A stretch of 63,196 nucleotides of DNA from Nocardioides sp. Root190 (GCF_001428565.1 NZ_LMIA01000009.1:267780-330975); one strand, 5' to 3'; shown: positions 36,182 through 46,178, numbered from the stretch's first letter. Notes: a model not told the origin generated them from the letters alone. Made by a program: numbers and translations.

Positions 36182-36893
36182 GTGTTGCAGTTATCGGGGG
36201 CTGCCCGACGTCGACGTCTGGGGACCCGCCACGGCCTCGCGCAGGCGTACGACGATCCGGAGAGCGCGACGCGGGCGATGACGGTCCTGCACGCGACCGA
36301 GGCCGCCACCGTCCACCTGGCGCTGTGGGCCCGCACCGAGGGCGTCACGATCCAGGACGTCGACGAGGCGCTCTACGGTCAGCGCAGCATCGTCAAGCAG
36401 CTCGCCATGAGGCGCACCCTCTTCGTCTTCCCGCGGGACCTGCTCCCCGCGGCCTGGGGGAGCGCTGCCCTGCGGGTGGCCCGTCAGCAGCGGGCCCAGC
36501 TCGCCAAGAACGTGGCCGCCGCCGGTCTGGCGAACGGTTCGGGTGCGGTCGACGGGTGGATCGACGACGTCGTCGGCGCTGTGCTCGAGGTCCTTTCCGA
36601 CGGGGCGGCCCGCACGACCCGCGAGGTCCGCGCCGGCCGACACCCCCTTCCTCTTCGACAGCAACGGCAACGCCGGCAACACCGCGTGGTGGAACGGCCG
36701 GATCGTCGGTTCCTGGGTCCAGGACGGCCAGGACCCGGCGGCGCCCGTGCTGCTGCTGGTGCCCGACGACCTGGCGAGGGACGCCCGTTCCGCGCTCGAG
36801 CAGCAGGCCGAGCGCCTCACCGCCTGGCTCGACGGCGTACGGATCACCAACGTCTACGCCTCGCCGCAGATGCGTGGCGCACGCCTGCCCTGA
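36182..36893 (+). pseudogene. Winged-helix DNA-binding domain protein (HTH_42/DUF1006-like), internally deleted and frameshifted
   Basis: The first 150 residues (frame starting GTG 36182: VLQLSGAARRRRLGTRHGLA ... LAMRRTLFVFPRDLL ... DGAARTTREVRA) match the N terminus of the YcaQ-like HTH_42 family, normally near 380 residues. From about 36635 similarity continues only in another frame: DTPFLFDSNGNAGNTAWWNG ... VRITNVYASPQMRG, the usual C terminus, ending at TGA 36891-36893. So about 150 residues of the middle are missing and the junction is out of frame. The original-frame read-through is Arg/Pro-rich noise. The gene is almost certainly non-functional unless the N-terminal part acts alone. 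Confidence 0.72.
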
Positions 36894-36895
36894 CC

Positions 36896-36901
36896 TACGA
36901 T
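36896..36901 (+). promoter_or_regulatory. -10 (TACGAT) for TIGR03936 gene
   Basis: TACGAT ends 8 nt before GTG 36910, again with no Shine-Dalgarno. Confidence 0.5.
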
Positions 36902-36909
36902 TCACCCCC

Positions 36910-37629
36910 GTGAGTCGTCAGCAGCCCGAGCAGCAGGCACCCCCGGTCCAGAAGGTCCGGATCCGGTACGCCAAGCGCGGCCGCCTGCGCTTCACCAGCC
37001 ACCGTGACGTCAGCCGCGCGATCGAGCGCGCCGTCGTCCGGGCCGGCATCCCGATGGCCTACTCCTCGGGCTTCCACCCCCACCCGCGGATCTCCTACGC
37101 CGGCGCCTCGCCGACGGGGGCGGCGAGCGAGTCGGAGTACGTCGAGCTGGGGCTCGCCGAGATGCGCGAGCCCGCCGAGATCGCCGCCGCTCTCGACGCA
37201 GTCCTTCCGGACGGTCTCGACATCGTCGCCGCGGCGGATGCGGCCGCCACGACCGCAGGCTCCCTGTCCGACCTGCTCACCGCCAGCCACTGGCGCATCG
37301 ACCTCGGCGACACGCCCGTCGACGCCGCGCAGGAAGCGGTGGCCGCCTTCCTCGCCACCGAGACCGTGCCGGTCGAGCGGATGACCAAGAAGGGCCTGCG
37401 GACCTTCGACTGCCGCGCCGCCGTCGTGCGTCTCACGGTGAGCGACGAGGGCGACCTCGACCTGCTGCTGGAGCACGCGGTCCCCGCCGTACGACCCGAC
37501 GACGTGCTCACCGGACTGCGTGAGGCGACCGGTTTCGCGGCGCCCACGACGGCCCTGCTGACCCGGCTCTCCCAGGGTGTCCTGGACCGTGACGCCGGCT
37601 CGGTCGGCGACCCGCTCGCCACCCGGTGA
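36910..37629 (+). CDS. Radical SAM-associated protein, TIGR03936 (DUF2344)
   Basis: 239 residues. Recognised by VRIRYAKRGRLRFTSHRDV near residues 15-35, the FHPHPRISYAGASPTGAAS segment and MREPAEIAAALDAVLPDGLDIV. It is the constant companion of TIGR03960 radical SAM proteins, in some genomes fused to them; what it modifies is unknown. Here it precedes rne and is separated from its partner by five genes, one a pseudogene. GTG 36910 follows a -10 at 8 nt. Confidence 0.9.
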   Translation: MSRQQPEQQAPPVQKVRIRYAKRGRLRFTSHRDVSRAIERAVVRAGIPMAYSSGFHPHPRISYAGASPTGAASESEYVELGLAEMREPAEIAAALDAVLPDGLDIVAAADAAATTAGSLSDLLTASHWRIDLGDTPVDAAQEAVAAFLATETVPVERMTKKGLRTFDCRAAVVRLTVSDEGDLDLLLEHAVPAVRPDDVLTGLREATGFAAPTTALLTRLSQGVLDRDAGSVGDPLATR

Positions 37630-37926
37630 TACCGGGGGCCGGTCGGCCGTGTGCGATACTCGCCACAGATCCACCCCGCGCGTCCCACAGGACTGCGCGG
37701 ACGATCTGACGACGTTCTCGCCGCCCGGCAGGTGATCGACCGGACGGCACGGTGGAGATCGGACACCCGCCAGACGCGACGCACCACGCGACCGCGGCAG
37801 GCGAAGGCCCGGCCTCCAGTGACGCTCCGCGGAGGGTGTCGTCCCACGAAGGCTTACGACACCGCGCGTTGCGCGAGTGCCGATGACACCCCGGGCGCGT
37901 GAGCGGCCGGGTGGAGGAGTAGCGCA
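37630..37926 (+). promoter_or_regulatory. Long rne leader with candidate promoter
   Basis: 297 bp without a credible gene. An extended -10 TGCGATACT (37652-37660) near the start implies an untranslated leader of about 260 nt; CCTCC/GGAGG and similar short stems follow, and GGAGGAG lies before ATG 37927. A long structured leader would fit RNase E autoregulation, known in enterobacteria; here it is inference. Confidence 0.45.
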
Positions 37927-40900
37927 ATGACCGACGCGCCCATCGAGAACTCGAACGAGACCACCGTCGAGCCGACGCCGGACGCCCCGGCGCCCGCTGC
38001 GGCGAGCGACACGCCGGCGGAGGTTCCCGCCGCGAAGCCCGCCAAGAAGGCGGCCGCGAAGAAGACCACCGCCAAGAAGACGGCGGCGAAGAAGACCACT
38101 GCGAAGAAGACCGCGGCCAAGAAGACGGCGGCCGCTCCGGCCGACGGCGCTGCGGACGACCCCGACGCGCCCGAGGCCAAGCCCGCCAAGAAGACGGCGG
38201 CGAAGAAGACCGCGGCCAAGAAGACCACCGCCGCGAAGAAGACCACGGCCGCGAAGACCACCTCCGGCCGCTCCGGCGGTCGGGCCAAGCCGAAGGCCGC
38301 CGACTCCGAGCAGCTCCTCCTGACGCCTGACGAGGACGCGCCCACGACCGAGGCCGCCGCGTCGACTGACCCGACCGAGGCCCCGTCGTCGGCTGCGGTG
38401 CTCTTCCAGGCGCCCTCCACCTCCTCCGGTCGTGCGACCCGGGCGCCCCGTGCCGTCAAGCCGGCCCCCGTCGTCGAGCCGACCGATGCCGAGGAGACCG
38501 ACGAGGACGACGAGCTCCTGGACGCGGCCACCGGCGAGTCGACGGACGAGACGTCCGGGGACACCCCGGCCACGCCGACCGACGACGCCACCGCTGACTC
38601 CGCGGACTCGGCCGACTCCGCTGACGAGGACAACGACGACGAGGACAACGACGACTCCGACGACGCCGACGGCACGGGCAGCAGTGCCGCCCGCCGCCGC
38701 CGTCGCCGCGGCGGCCGTCGCCGTCGCAAGCCGGCCGGTGCCGGCCAGTCGGGCGATGCCGAGTCCGGCGACGACGACGGTGAGGAGACCGCCCCGGCAC
38801 GCCAGGGCGGTGGCCGGGCAGCCGCCGAGAAGGACTCCACCGACGACAGCGACTCCAGCGAGTCCTCCGACGACAGCGACAGCGGCGAGTCCTCCGACGA
38901 CAGCGAGTCCGGCGACAACGCCGGCGGTGGACAGGGCAGCGCGTCCTCGCGTCGCCGCCGTCGCCGCCGTCGCTCCGGCGAGGGCGGGGGAGGCGAGGAC
39001 GGCGACGACCCGGAGAACACCGTCACCCGCGTCCGCAAGCCGCGATCGGCCGAGGACGAGATCACCTCGATCGCCGGCTCGACCCGGCTCGAGGCCAAGA
39101 AGCAGCGCCGCCGCGAGGGCCGCGAGGCGGGTCGCCGACGTGCCCCGATCGTGAGCGAGGCCGAGTTCCTGGCCCGTCGCGAGTCCGTCGAGCGCGTGAT
39201 GGCGGTGCGCCAGCGCAAGGACCTCACCCAGATCGCCGTGATCGAGGACAAGGTCCTCGTGGAGCACTACGTCGCCCGCGAGTCGCAGACCTCGCTGATC
39301 GGCAACGTCTACCTCGGTCGGGTGCAGAACGTCCTGCCCTCCATGGAGGCCGCGTTCATCGACATCGGCAAGGGCCGCAACGCCGTCCTGTACGCCGGTG
39401 AGGTCAACTGGGCCTCGCTGGGTCACAAGGACGGGCAGCCGCGCAAGATCGAGTCGTTCCTCCAGTCCGGCCAGACCATCCTGGTCCAGGTGTCGAAGGA
39501 CCCGATCGGTCACAAGGGTGCCCGGCTCACCAGCCAGGTCAGCCTCGCCGGCCGCTTCCTCGTCTACGTCCCGGACGGCACCACCTCCGGCATCTCGCGC
39601 AAGCTGCCCGACACCGAGCGTGCCCGCCTGAAGGCGCTGCTCAAGGAGGTCGTCCCGGCATCGGCCGGCGTCATCGTGCGCACCGCCGCGGAGGGCGCCT
39701 CCGAGGACGAGCTCACCCGCGACGTCGAGCGCCTGAAGGCACGCTGGGCCGACATCGAGGGCAAGGTCGCCAAGGGCAACGCCCCGCAGTTGCTCTACGG
39801 AGAGCCCGACCTGACCCTGAAGGTCGTGCGGGACCTCTTCACCGAGGACTTCGCCAAGCTGGTCGTCCAGGGCGACGACGCCTGGGAGTCGGTCAGCACC
39901 TACGTCGACCAGGTGGCCCCGGACCTCGCCGAGCGCCTCGAGCGTCACGAGGTCGGCAGCGGTGCGGCGGACCTGTTCGCGACGTACCGGATCGACGAGC
40001 AGATCGCCAAGGGCCTGGACCGCAAGGTCTGGCTGCCCTCCGGCGGATCGTTGGTCATCGACCGGACCGAGGCGATGACCGTCGTCGACGTCAACACCGG
40101 CAAGTTCACGGGCTCCGGGGGCAACCTCGAGGAGACCGTCACGAAGAACAACCTCGAGGCGGCCGAGGAGATCGTGCGTCAGCTCCGGCTGCGCGACATC
40201 GGCGGCATCATCGTGGTCGACTTCATCGACATGGTCCTCGAGTCCAACCGCGACCTCGTGCTCCGGCGCCTGGTCGAGTGCCTGGGCCGGGACCGGACCC
40301 GCCACCAGGTCGCCGAGGTGACCTCGCTGGGCCTGGTGCAGATGACGCGCAAGCGGATCGGCACCGGCCTGCTGGAGGCGTTCTCGGAGAACTGCAGCCA
40401 CTGCCAGGGCCGCGGCATCGTGGTCCACGACCTGCCCGTCGAGTCCAAGCGCGGGGGTGGTGGTGGTGGCGAGCAGGAGGAGCCGCGCCGCGGCAACCGC
40501 CGACGCAAGGGCAAGGGTCAGGGCGACGGCGAGGGCGAGAGCAACGACGTGGCTGCTGCCCCGAAGCCGGTGCCGTCCCCCAAGGACGTCGCCGCGATGG
40601 CCAAGCACCCCGCCGAGGACGAGGTTCCCGCCGTGGAGCCCGAGTCCGTCGTGGAGCCGGTCCTCGAGACCGCGCTCGAGACCGTGCCCGAGACCGTGCC
40701 CGAGGCCGAGGCGGTCCTCGAGACCGCACTCGAGCCTGCGCCGGTCGCGACGACCACCGTGGTCACCCAGACCCGACGTCGGACGACCAGCCGGCCCGTC
40801 GCCGCGGCTGCGGTCGAGCCCGTCGTCGAGCCCGAGCCCGAGCCGGTCGTCGAGACGGCGCCCGAGCCTCAGCCCGAACCTGCGCCGGTCGCGGAGACCA

Positions 40901-41229
40901 CCGTGGTCACCCAGACCCGTCGCCGTACGACGAGCCGGCCCGCCGGTCCGCCGGCGGTGACCGCGCCCGCAGCCGTCGCCGAGCCCGTCACCGAGCCCGT
41001 CGCCGAGTCGGCCGTGGAGGCTGCGCCGGTCGCCGAGCCGGCGCCCGCCGCGACGACCACGGTCGTCACCCAGACCCGTCGTCGTTCGACGAGCCGGCCC
41101 GCCGGCCCGCCGACCACCACGGCACCAGCATCGACGGACGACCTGGACGGCACCCCGGCTGCGGACGACGCAGCCGAGGCGCATGTCGAGCACGTCCCGG
41201 TGAAGAAGAAAGGCGCCCGCAAGCGCTGA
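37927..41229 (+). CDS. rne: Ribonuclease E/G
   Basis: 1100 residues. Core: S1 RNA-binding domain from about 438 (VIEDKVLVEHYVARES, GNVYLGRVQNVLPSMEAAF), DNase-like catalytic site with Asp in MTVVDVNTGKFTG near 718 and VVDFIDM near 765, and Zn-link NCSHCQGRG near 823 for dimer/tetramer assembly. The catalytic core lies in the middle, as in actinobacteria. Flanks are low-complexity: residues 36-115 are KKT/AAKK repeats like a histone H1 tail, 160-390 alternate acidic and Arg blocks, and 940-1060 hold three copies of VVTQTRRRTTSRP. These are likely RNA- or protein-binding scaffold arms. Initiates mRNA decay and rRNA/tRNA processing. Confidence 0.95.
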   Translation: MTDAPIENSNETTVEPTPDAPAPAAASDTPAEVPAAKPAKKAAAKKTTAKKTAAKKTTAKKTAAKKTAAAPADGAADDPDAPEAKPAKKTAAKKTAAKKTTAAKKTTAAKTTSGRSGGRAKPKAADSEQLLLTPDEDAPTTEAAASTDPTEAPSSAAVLFQAPSTSSGRATRAPRAVKPAPVVEPTDAEETDEDDELLDAATGESTDETSGDTPATPTDDATADSADSADSADEDNDDEDNDDSDDADGTGSSAARRRRRRGGRRRRKPAGAGQSGDAESGDDDGEETAPARQGGGRAAAEKDSTDDSDSSESSDDSDSGESSDDSESGDNAGGGQGSASSRRRRRRRRSGEGGGGEDGDDPENTVTRVRKPRSAEDEITSIAGSTRLEAKKQRRREGREAGRRRAPIVSEAEFLARRESVERVMAVRQRKDLTQIAVIEDKVLVEHYVARESQTSLIGNVYLGRVQNVLPSMEAAFIDIGKGRNAVLYAGEVNWASLGHKDGQPRKIESFLQSGQTILVQVSKDPIGHKGARLTSQVSLAGRFLVYVPDGTTSGISRKLPDTERARLKALLKEVVPASAGVIVRTAAEGASEDELTRDVERLKARWADIEGKVAKGNAPQLLYGEPDLTLKVVRDLFTEDFAKLVVQGDDAWESVSTYVDQVAPDLAERLERHEVGSGAADLFATYRIDEQIAKGLDRKVWLPSGGSLVIDRTEAMTVVDVNTGKFTGSGGNLEETVTKNNLEAAEEIVRQLRLRDIGGIIVVDFIDMVLESNRDLVLRRLVECLGRDRTRHQVAEVTSLGLVQMTRKRIGTGLLEAFSENCSHCQGRGIVVHDLPVESKRGGGGGGEQEEPRRGNRRRKGKGQGDGEGESNDVAAAPKPVPSPKDVAAMAKHPAEDEVPAVEPESVVEPVLETALETVPETVPEAEAVLETALEPAPVATTTVVTQTRRRTTSRPVAAAAVEPVVEPEPEPVVETAPEPQPEPAPVAETTVVTQTRRRTTSRPAGPPAVTAPAAVAEPVTEPVAESAVEAAPVAEPAPAATTTVVTQTRRRSTSRPAGPPTTTAPASTDDLDGTPAADDAAEAHVEHVPVKKKGARKR

Positions 41230-41261
41230 GCACGGGGGAGGGGACCGGGAACCGCGGCATT

Positions 41262-41290
41262 TTGGCGGAAACCGGCCCCGACCGTAGTAT
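41262..41290 (+). promoter_or_regulatory. SigA-type promoter for rplU-rpmA
   Basis: TTGGCG (41262-41267), 17-bp spacer, TAGTAT (41285-41290). The 5' untranslated leader of about 140 nt before rplU contains a GTGCCG/CGGCAC hairpin near 41315-41330. Unlike most genes here, this one has a leader and a ribosome binding site. Confidence 0.6.
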
Positions 41291-41436
41291 TGATCGTCGG
41301 TGCGCTGCAGAGGTGTGCCGTTCTGCCGGCACCCGGCAATTCGTGATCCTGCCCAGACGGGGGAGATCGAGACTGCTGTGTGTGCTGCAGACCCAGGCCT
41401 TGGGGCGAGACGTTGACGGAGAAGGAGCCCGCGGTG

Positions 41437-41739
41437 GTGTACGCGATCGTGCGCGCAGGCGCTAAGCAGGAGAAGGTCGCTGTCGGCGACGTCATCGAGA
41501 TCGACAAGATCTCCACGCCGGTCGGTGACACCCTCACCCTGCCTGTCGTGCTTGCTGTCGACGGCGAGACCGTCACCAGCACTGGCCTGGAGAAGGCATC
41601 GGTGACCGTCGAGGTCCTCGGCGCCACCAAGGGCCCGAAGATCATCATCCAGAAGTACAAGAACAAGACCGGCTACAAGAAGCGCCAGGGTCACCGCCAG
41701 AAGTACACCCAGGTCAAGGTCACCGACATCTCTCTCTGA
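41437..41739 (+). CDS. rplU: Ribosomal protein bL21
   Basis: 100 residues, normal length. Begins [18 protein letters not shown] and ends with the conserved [21 protein letters not shown], which binds 23S rRNA. AGGAG lies at 41423-41427; GTG 41437 gives the usual family start, with GTG 41434 as equal alternative. It is followed by rpmA after 42 bp, the universal pair. Confidence 0.97.
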   Translation: MYAIVRAGAKQEKVAVGDVIEIDKISTPVGDTLTLPVVLAVDGETVTSTGLEKASVTVEVLGATKGPKIIIQKYKNKTGYKKRQGHRQKYTQVKVTDISL

Positions 41740-41781
41740 GAGACGTCGACCCCCGGCACACCTCTTCCGAAGGACTGAAAC

Positions 41782-42036
41782 ATGGCACACAAGAAGGGCG
41801 CAGCGTCCACCAAGAACGGTCGCGACTCCAATGCCCAGCGCCTCGGCGTCAAGCGCTTCGGCGGCCAGCTCGTCAACGCCGGCGAGATCATCGTCCGCCA
41901 GCGTGGCACCCACTTCCACCCGGGCTCCGGCGTCGGTCGTGGCAAGGACGACACCCTGTTCGCCCTGCTCCCCGGAGCGGTCGAGTTCGGCAAGCGTCGC
42001 GGCCGCAGGGTCGTCAACATCGTCCCGGGCGACTGA
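41782..42036 (+). CDS. rpmA: Ribosomal protein bL27
   Basis: 84 residues, full length: [20 protein letters not shown] at the N terminus that reaches the peptidyl-transferase centre, [20 protein letters not shown] after. No N-terminal cleavable extension of the Firmicutes type. It sits between rplU and obg; a hairpin follows its stop. Confidence 0.98.
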   Translation: MAHKKGAASTKNGRDSNAQRLGVKRFGGQLVNAGEIIVRQRGTHFHPGSGVGRGKDDTLFALLPGAVEFGKRRGRRVVNIVPGD

Positions 42037-42063
42037 GCTGACGCTCAGCTGTACTGAGGCTTC

Positions 42064-42092
42064 GAAGGGCGTCCCGGTTCGGGGCGCCCTTC
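42064..42092 (+). terminator. Hairpin between rpmA and obg
   Basis: GAAGGGCG (42064-42071) pairs with CGCCCTTC (42085-42092), with an inner CCC/GGG extension, followed by a T-containing stretch (CCCATTTCT). It may partially terminate, lowering obg expression relative to the ribosomal proteins. Confidence 0.6.
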
Positions 42093-42119
42093 GCCCATTT
42101 CTACTGAAAGACTGATCTC

Positions 42120-43691
42120 ATGGCTGTGCCCACCTTCGTCGATCGCGTGACCCTGTACGTCGATGCGGGGCGGGGCGGCAACGGTGTGGCGTCGGTCCAC
42201 CGCGAGAAGTTCAAGCCCCTGGGCGGCCCCGACGGCGGCAACGGCGGCCCCGGCGGCTCGGTGATCCTGCGGGTCGACCCCGACATCACCACGCTGCTCG
42301 AGTACCACCACCTGCCGCGCCGCAAGGCCGAGCACGGCGGCCACGGTGCGGGCGACCGTCGCAACGGCTCGCACGGAGCAGACCTGATCCTCTCGGTCCC
42401 CGCCGGCACGGTGGTCAAGCACCGCAACGGCGAGGTCATCGCCGACATGGTGGCGCCCGGCAGCGAGCTCGTCGTCGCCCGCGGTGGCCACGGCGGCCTC
42501 GGCAACTCGGCGCTGGCCTCCAAGACCCGCAAGGCCCCCGGCTTCGCCCTGCTGGGCGAGCCCGGCGAGGAGCTGGAGGTCATCCTCGAGCTCAAGGTCG
42601 TCGCCGACGTGGGCCTGGTGGGCTTCCCCAGCGCCGGCAAGTCGAGCCTGATCGCCGCGATCTCCCGGGCCCGCCCCAAGATCGCCGACTACCCCTTCAC
42701 GACGCTGGTCCCGAACCTCGGCGTCGTCACCGCGGGCGAGGTCACCTTCACCGTGGCCGACGTCCCCGGTCTGATCGAGGGCGCGGCCGAGGGCCGCGGT
42801 CTCGGCCACGACTTCCTGCGCCACATCGAGCGCTGCGCCGCGATCGTGCACGTGCTGGACACCGCCACCATGGAGCCCGGCCGCAACCCCGCCGACGACC
42901 TCGACATCATCGAGGACGAGCTGCGTCGCTACGGCGGTCTCGACGACCGCCCCCGCCTGGTGGCCCTCAACAAGGTCGACGTCCCCGACGGCCGCGGCAT
43001 CGCCGAGCTGGTCGTGGAGGACCTCCGCAACCGCGGCATGCGCGTGTTCGAGATCTCCGCGATGTCCGGTGAGGGCACCCGCGAGCTGATCTTCGCGATG
43101 GCCGAGATCGTGACCGAGGCCCGCAAGGCCAAGGAGTCCGAGATCCCCGCCCGGATCGTCGTGCGACCCAAGGCGGTCGACGACGACGGCTTCACGGTCA
43201 CCAAGACCGGTGCGGGCTGGCGGGTGCGCGGCATCAAGCCCGAGCGCTGGGTGCGCCAGACCAACTTCAGCAACGACGAGGCCGTCGGCTACCTCGCCGA
43301 CCGTCTCAACCGGCTCGGTGTCGAGACCAAGCTCGTCGCCATGGGTGCCGTGGAGGGCGACTCCGTCCTCATCGGCCCCACCGACAACTCGGTGGTCTTC
43401 GACTTCAAGCCCGGGATCGACGCCGGTGCGGAGAACCTGTCGCGCCGTGGCGAGGACGACCGCTTCGCCGAGGACCGCCCGGCCGCAACGCGCCGTCGCG
43501 ACATCCAGGAGAACATGGACGACCGCGCCGAGGGCGAGACCCGTGCCGATGTGGCGCGTCGTCTCGACCAGCCGGAGATCTATGGTCCCTCCTCCTTCGA
43601 GATCGGCTCGGAAGAAGACCCCGACGTCGTCCGCGCTGTCGAGGAGGAGGCCTGGGCAGAGGACGACCCCGGTGACGGGCACGATGGGTGA
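42120..43691 (+). CDS. obg: GTPase ObgE/CgtA
   Basis: 523 residues: Gly-rich Obg domain (1-160, [28 protein letters not shown]), G domain with G1 [10 protein letters not shown]3 [10 protein letters not shown]4 NKVD and C-terminal OCT domain (about 345-425, [18 protein letters not shown]). A charged, disordered extension of about 75 residues follows, longer than in E. coli but normal in actinobacteria. It is a 50S assembly GTPase linked to stress. ProB begins 8 bp before its stop. Confidence 0.97.
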   Translation: MAVPTFVDRVTLYVDAGRGGNGVASVHREKFKPLGGPDGGNGGPGGSVILRVDPDITTLLEYHHLPRRKAEHGGHGAGDRRNGSHGADLILSVPAGTVVKHRNGEVIADMVAPGSELVVARGGHGGLGNSALASKTRKAPGFALLGEPGEELEVILELKVVADVGLVGFPSAGKSSLIAAISRARPKIADYPFTTLVPNLGVVTAGEVTFTVADVPGLIEGAAEGRGLGHDFLRHIERCAAIVHVLDTATMEPGRNPADDLDIIEDELRRYGGLDDRPRLVALNKVDVPDGRGIAELVVEDLRNRGMRVFEISAMSGEGTRELIFAMAEIVTEARKAKESEIPARIVVRPKAVDDDGFTVTKTGAGWRVRGIKPERWVRQTNFSNDEAVGYLADRLNRLGVETKLVAMGAVEGDSVLIGPTDNSVVFDFKPGIDAGAENLSRRGEDDRFAEDRPAATRRRDIQENMDDRAEGETRADVARRLDQPEIYGPSSFEIGSEEDPDVVRAVEEEAWAEDDPGDGHDG

Positions 43692-44811
43692 GGGCGATCT
43701 CCGGGAGGCGGTCACCTCCGCCCGCCGGATCGTCGTCAAGGTCGGTTCCTCGTCCCTGACGACTGCTGCGGGCGGCATCGACCCCGACCAGGTCAGCACC
43801 CTCGTCGACGTCCTCGCTGCGGCGCGCACGCGCGGAGCGGAGGTCGTGCTGGTGTCCTCGGGCGCCATCGCCGCCGGACTGGCGCCCCTCGGCCTCACCA
43901 GGCGGCCCCGCGGTCTGGCCGCCCAGCAGGCGGCTGCATCGGTGGGCCAGGGCCTGCTGGTGCACCGCTACACCGAGGAGCTCGCGCGCCACGGCCTCAC
44001 CGCCGGCCAGGTCCTGCTGACGCTGGACGACGTCACCCGTCGCTCCCACTACCGCAATGCCAGCCAGACCTTCACCAAGCTGCTCGAGTTCGGTGTCATC
44101 CCGATCGTCAACGAGAACGACACCGTCGCGACCAGCGAGATCCGGTTCGGCGACAACGACCGGCTTGCCGCGCTCGTCGCGCACCTCGTGCACGCCGACC
44201 TGCTGCTCCTGCTCTCCGACGTCGACGGTCTGTACGACGGACCGCCGAGCCGTGCGGGTGCCCGGTTGATCACCGACGTGCGGACCTCCGCGGACCTCGC
44301 CGATGTCGTGGTCGGCTCCGTGGGTGCGGCAGGCGTCGGCACCGGGGGCATGGTCACCAAGGTCGAGGCGGCGGCGATCGCCACCGGCTCCGGCATTCCG
44401 GTCGTGTTGACCTCGGCGGACAAGGCCGGCTCGGCGCTGGCGGGGGAGCCCGTCGGCACCCTCTTCCACACCACGGGCAAGCGCCGCCCGACCCGGCTGC
44501 TGTGGCTGCGCCACGCGACCGAGGGCAAGGGTGGCGTCGTCCTCGATGCCGGCGCCGTACGCGCCGTCGTGGAGCGTCGCGCCTCGCTCCTCGCGGCCGG
44601 CATCACCGGTGTCCGGGGCGACTTCGTCGCCGGTGACCCGGTGGACCTGCTCGACCCCGACGGCACCATCGTGGGCCGTGGCCTGGTCAACTTCGACGCT
44701 TCTGAGATCCCCACCCTGCAGGGCCGCTCCTCCAAGGAGCTCAAGCGCGAGCTCGGTGCGGAGTACGAACGCGAGGTCATCCACCGCGACGACCTGGTGG
44801 TCCTGGCTTGA
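43684..44811 (+). CDS. proB: Glutamate 5-kinase
   Basis: 375 residues. Catalyses ATP-dependent phosphorylation of glutamate, the first step of proline synthesis. AAK domain: [12 protein letters not shown] at the N terminus, [32 protein letters not shown] and [15 protein letters not shown]-terminal PUA domain (about 285-370, [18 protein letters not shown]) is present, as in many bacterial forms. ATG 43684 lies inside the obg end; the pair is conserved. Confidence 0.97.
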   Translation: MGEGDLREAVTSARRIVVKVGSSSLTTAAGGIDPDQVSTLVDVLAAARTRGAEVVLVSSGAIAAGLAPLGLTRRPRGLAAQQAAASVGQGLLVHRYTEELARHGLTAGQVLLTLDDVTRRSHYRNASQTFTKLLEFGVIPIVNENDTVATSEIRFGDNDRLAALVAHLVHADLLLLLSDVDGLYDGPPSRAGARLITDVRTSADLADVVVGSVGAAGVGTGGMVTKVEAAAIATGSGIPVVLTSADKAGSALAGEPVGTLFHTTGKRRPTRLLWLRHATEGKGGVVLDAGAVRAVVERRASLLAAGITGVRGDFVAGDPVDLLDPDGTIVGRGLVNFDASEIPTLQGRSSKELKRELGAEYEREVIHRDDLVVLA

Positions 44812-45791
44812 GCGTGCGACCGCGCGCGAGATCGGGCGCCTGCGTCCTCGCCGCGGTCGTCGCGGTGCCGGCGCTGGTGCTGACGGGGGCCAGGCTCCTC
44901 GGCGGATCCCACCGTCAGGTGGCGATCGTCCAGGCCTTCACGGCGTGGGCCGTCCCGGCCTACCTGCTGGTCCTCGTCGTGCTGGGCGTGCTGCTCGCCC
45001 GCCCTGCGGTGCGACGCCCCGCCCGGCGCCCTCTCGGCGTGGCCGCGCTGGCGACGGCGCTCGCGCTCGCGCTGCACCTGGCGTGGCTCGCACCCACCGT
45101 GTCGGGCGGCACCCCGAAGGCCGCGCCGGACGCGCCGCGACTGACCGTGATGACGGCCAACCTCCGCTTCGGCCAGGCCGAACCGGCCGAGGTCCTCGAC
45201 GCGGTCAGGGACCGGGAGGTCGACCTCCTCGTGCTGCAGGAGGTGACGCCGACGGCGCTCGCGGCGCTCGACGCCGCCGGGCTCGCCGAGACGCTCCCGC
45301 ACCGCGCAGGGGAGGCGCAGGGCGGTGCGCTGGGAACCGTGGCGTTCTCCCGCGTTCCCGTCTCGGACGTCGACCGGATCGACACCGTCATGGGGTCGTG
45401 GGCCTTCACCACTGCCGGCCTGCGGGTGCTGGCCGTCCACCCCGCCTATCCGCTGAGCGAGAACTGGGGCAGGGAGCTCGGCATCGTGCGCGATGCCGTC
45501 GAGGCCGAGCAGCCCGATGTCGTCGCGGGCGACTTCAACGCCTCGCGTGACCACGCCCCGATGCGCGCGATCCTCGATGCCGGCCTGGAGGACGGCGCCG
45601 ACCTGGTCAACGCGGGCTGGCAGCCGACGTGGCCCACGGGCGGCTTCCGGGGCTGGCCCGTCCCGGCGAGCGTGGCGATCGACCACGTCCTGGTCGGCCG
45701 TGGTCTCACGGCGACCGCGTCCTCCACCCTGGAGGTCGCAGGGACCGATCACCGGGCCCTGGTGGTGACCGTCGCCCGTCGCGCCGGCTGA
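44808..45791 (+). CDS. Membrane-anchored endonuclease/exonuclease/phosphatase-family protein
   Basis: 327 residues. Three TM helices (about 12-28, 42-62, 75-93), then an EEP domain on the outside: VMTANLRFGQAEPAEV, LLVLQEVTPTAL (catalytic Glu), VVAGDFNASRDH (Asp, Asn) and AIDHVLVGRGL and TDHRALVV (His). Such secreted EEP proteins may be nucleases, phosphodiesterases or sphingomyelinase-like. TTG 44808 overlaps the proB stop as TTGA; GTG 44814 is an alternative start. Confidence 0.85.
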   Translation: MSVRPRARSGACVLAAVVAVPALVLTGARLLGGSHRQVAIVQAFTAWAVPAYLLVLVVLGVLLARPAVRRPARRPLGVAALATALALALHLAWLAPTVSGGTPKAAPDAPRLTVMTANLRFGQAEPAEVLDAVRDREVDLLVLQEVTPTALAALDAAGLAETLPHRAGEAQGGALGTVAFSRVPVSDVDRIDTVMGSWAFTTAGLRVLAVHPAYPLSENWGRELGIVRDAVEAEQPDVVAGDFNASRDHAPMRAILDAGLEDGADLVNAGWQPTWPTGGFRGWPVPASVAIDHVLVGRGLTATASSTLEVAGTDHRALVVTVARRAG

Positions 45792-45815
45792 CGGGGACCG
45801 ACGAACTACAGCCCG

Positions 45816-46166
45816 CTAGTTGCGTGCCCATCGTGCGCGCGGCGGTACGGCCTCCCAGCTCCGGCGCTCGACCTCGGCCGGGTCGGCGTACCGCAGGATC
45901 GGATCGCCCCGGATGCACAGGCCCCAGAAGATCGTTCGATGACAGTCCTGGCATTCCAGGAACGACACGATCGTGTACTTCAGGTCGGAGGAGGCCAGGT
46001 CGAGCATGTCACTGACGGGGACGTCCCCGCGCACCTCGCGGAGCCGGCCCGCTGCGATCAGGGACCCGAGTCCGGACGTGGTCGCGACTGCGTCGATCCG
46101 ACCGGGTGGTACCTCTCGGGGGAGTCCGACCTCGGCGCACGTCGGACACGCCGGTTGCTGATCCAT
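45816..46166 (-). CDS. Small zinc-ribbon-like protein of unknown function
   Basis: 116 residues, unrecognised. Two CxxC pairs, CPTC near residue 7 and CQDC near 72, could bind one zinc atom; the centre is hydrophobic (SDLKYTIVSFLE). No signal or TM helix. ATG 46164-46166 has a leaderless TAGGGT 6 nt upstream. The convergent EEP gene ends 24 bp away. Confidence 0.75.
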   Translation of the reverse strand: MDQQPACPTCAEVGLPREVPPGRIDAVATTSGLGSLIAAGRLREVRGDVPVSDMLDLASSDLKYTIVSFLECQDCHRTIFWGLCIRGDPILRYADPAEVERRSWEAVPPRARWARN

Positions 46167-46172
46167 CCGTCG

Positions 46173-46178
46173 ACCCTA
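46173..46178 (-). promoter_or_regulatory. Leaderless -10 (TAGGGT)
   Basis: Minus-strand TAGGGT ending 6 nt before ATG 46166. Confidence 0.5.

Noticed and set aside
37651..37902. 83-aa frame in the rne leader
   Set aside because: Arg/Thr/Pro-rich, unsupported by a ribosome binding site, overlaps the candidate -10; better treated as leader.
38040..38260. Repetitive AAGAAGACC-type DNA as possible tandem repeat element or CRISPR
   Set aside because: It is in-frame coding for the KKT-rich arm of RNase E; no unique spacers.
36895..41919. 1674-aa open frame antisense to rne
   Set aside because: It is a shadow of the GC-rich rne codons, low complexity throughout, and the + strand has S1, catalytic and Zn-link motifs.
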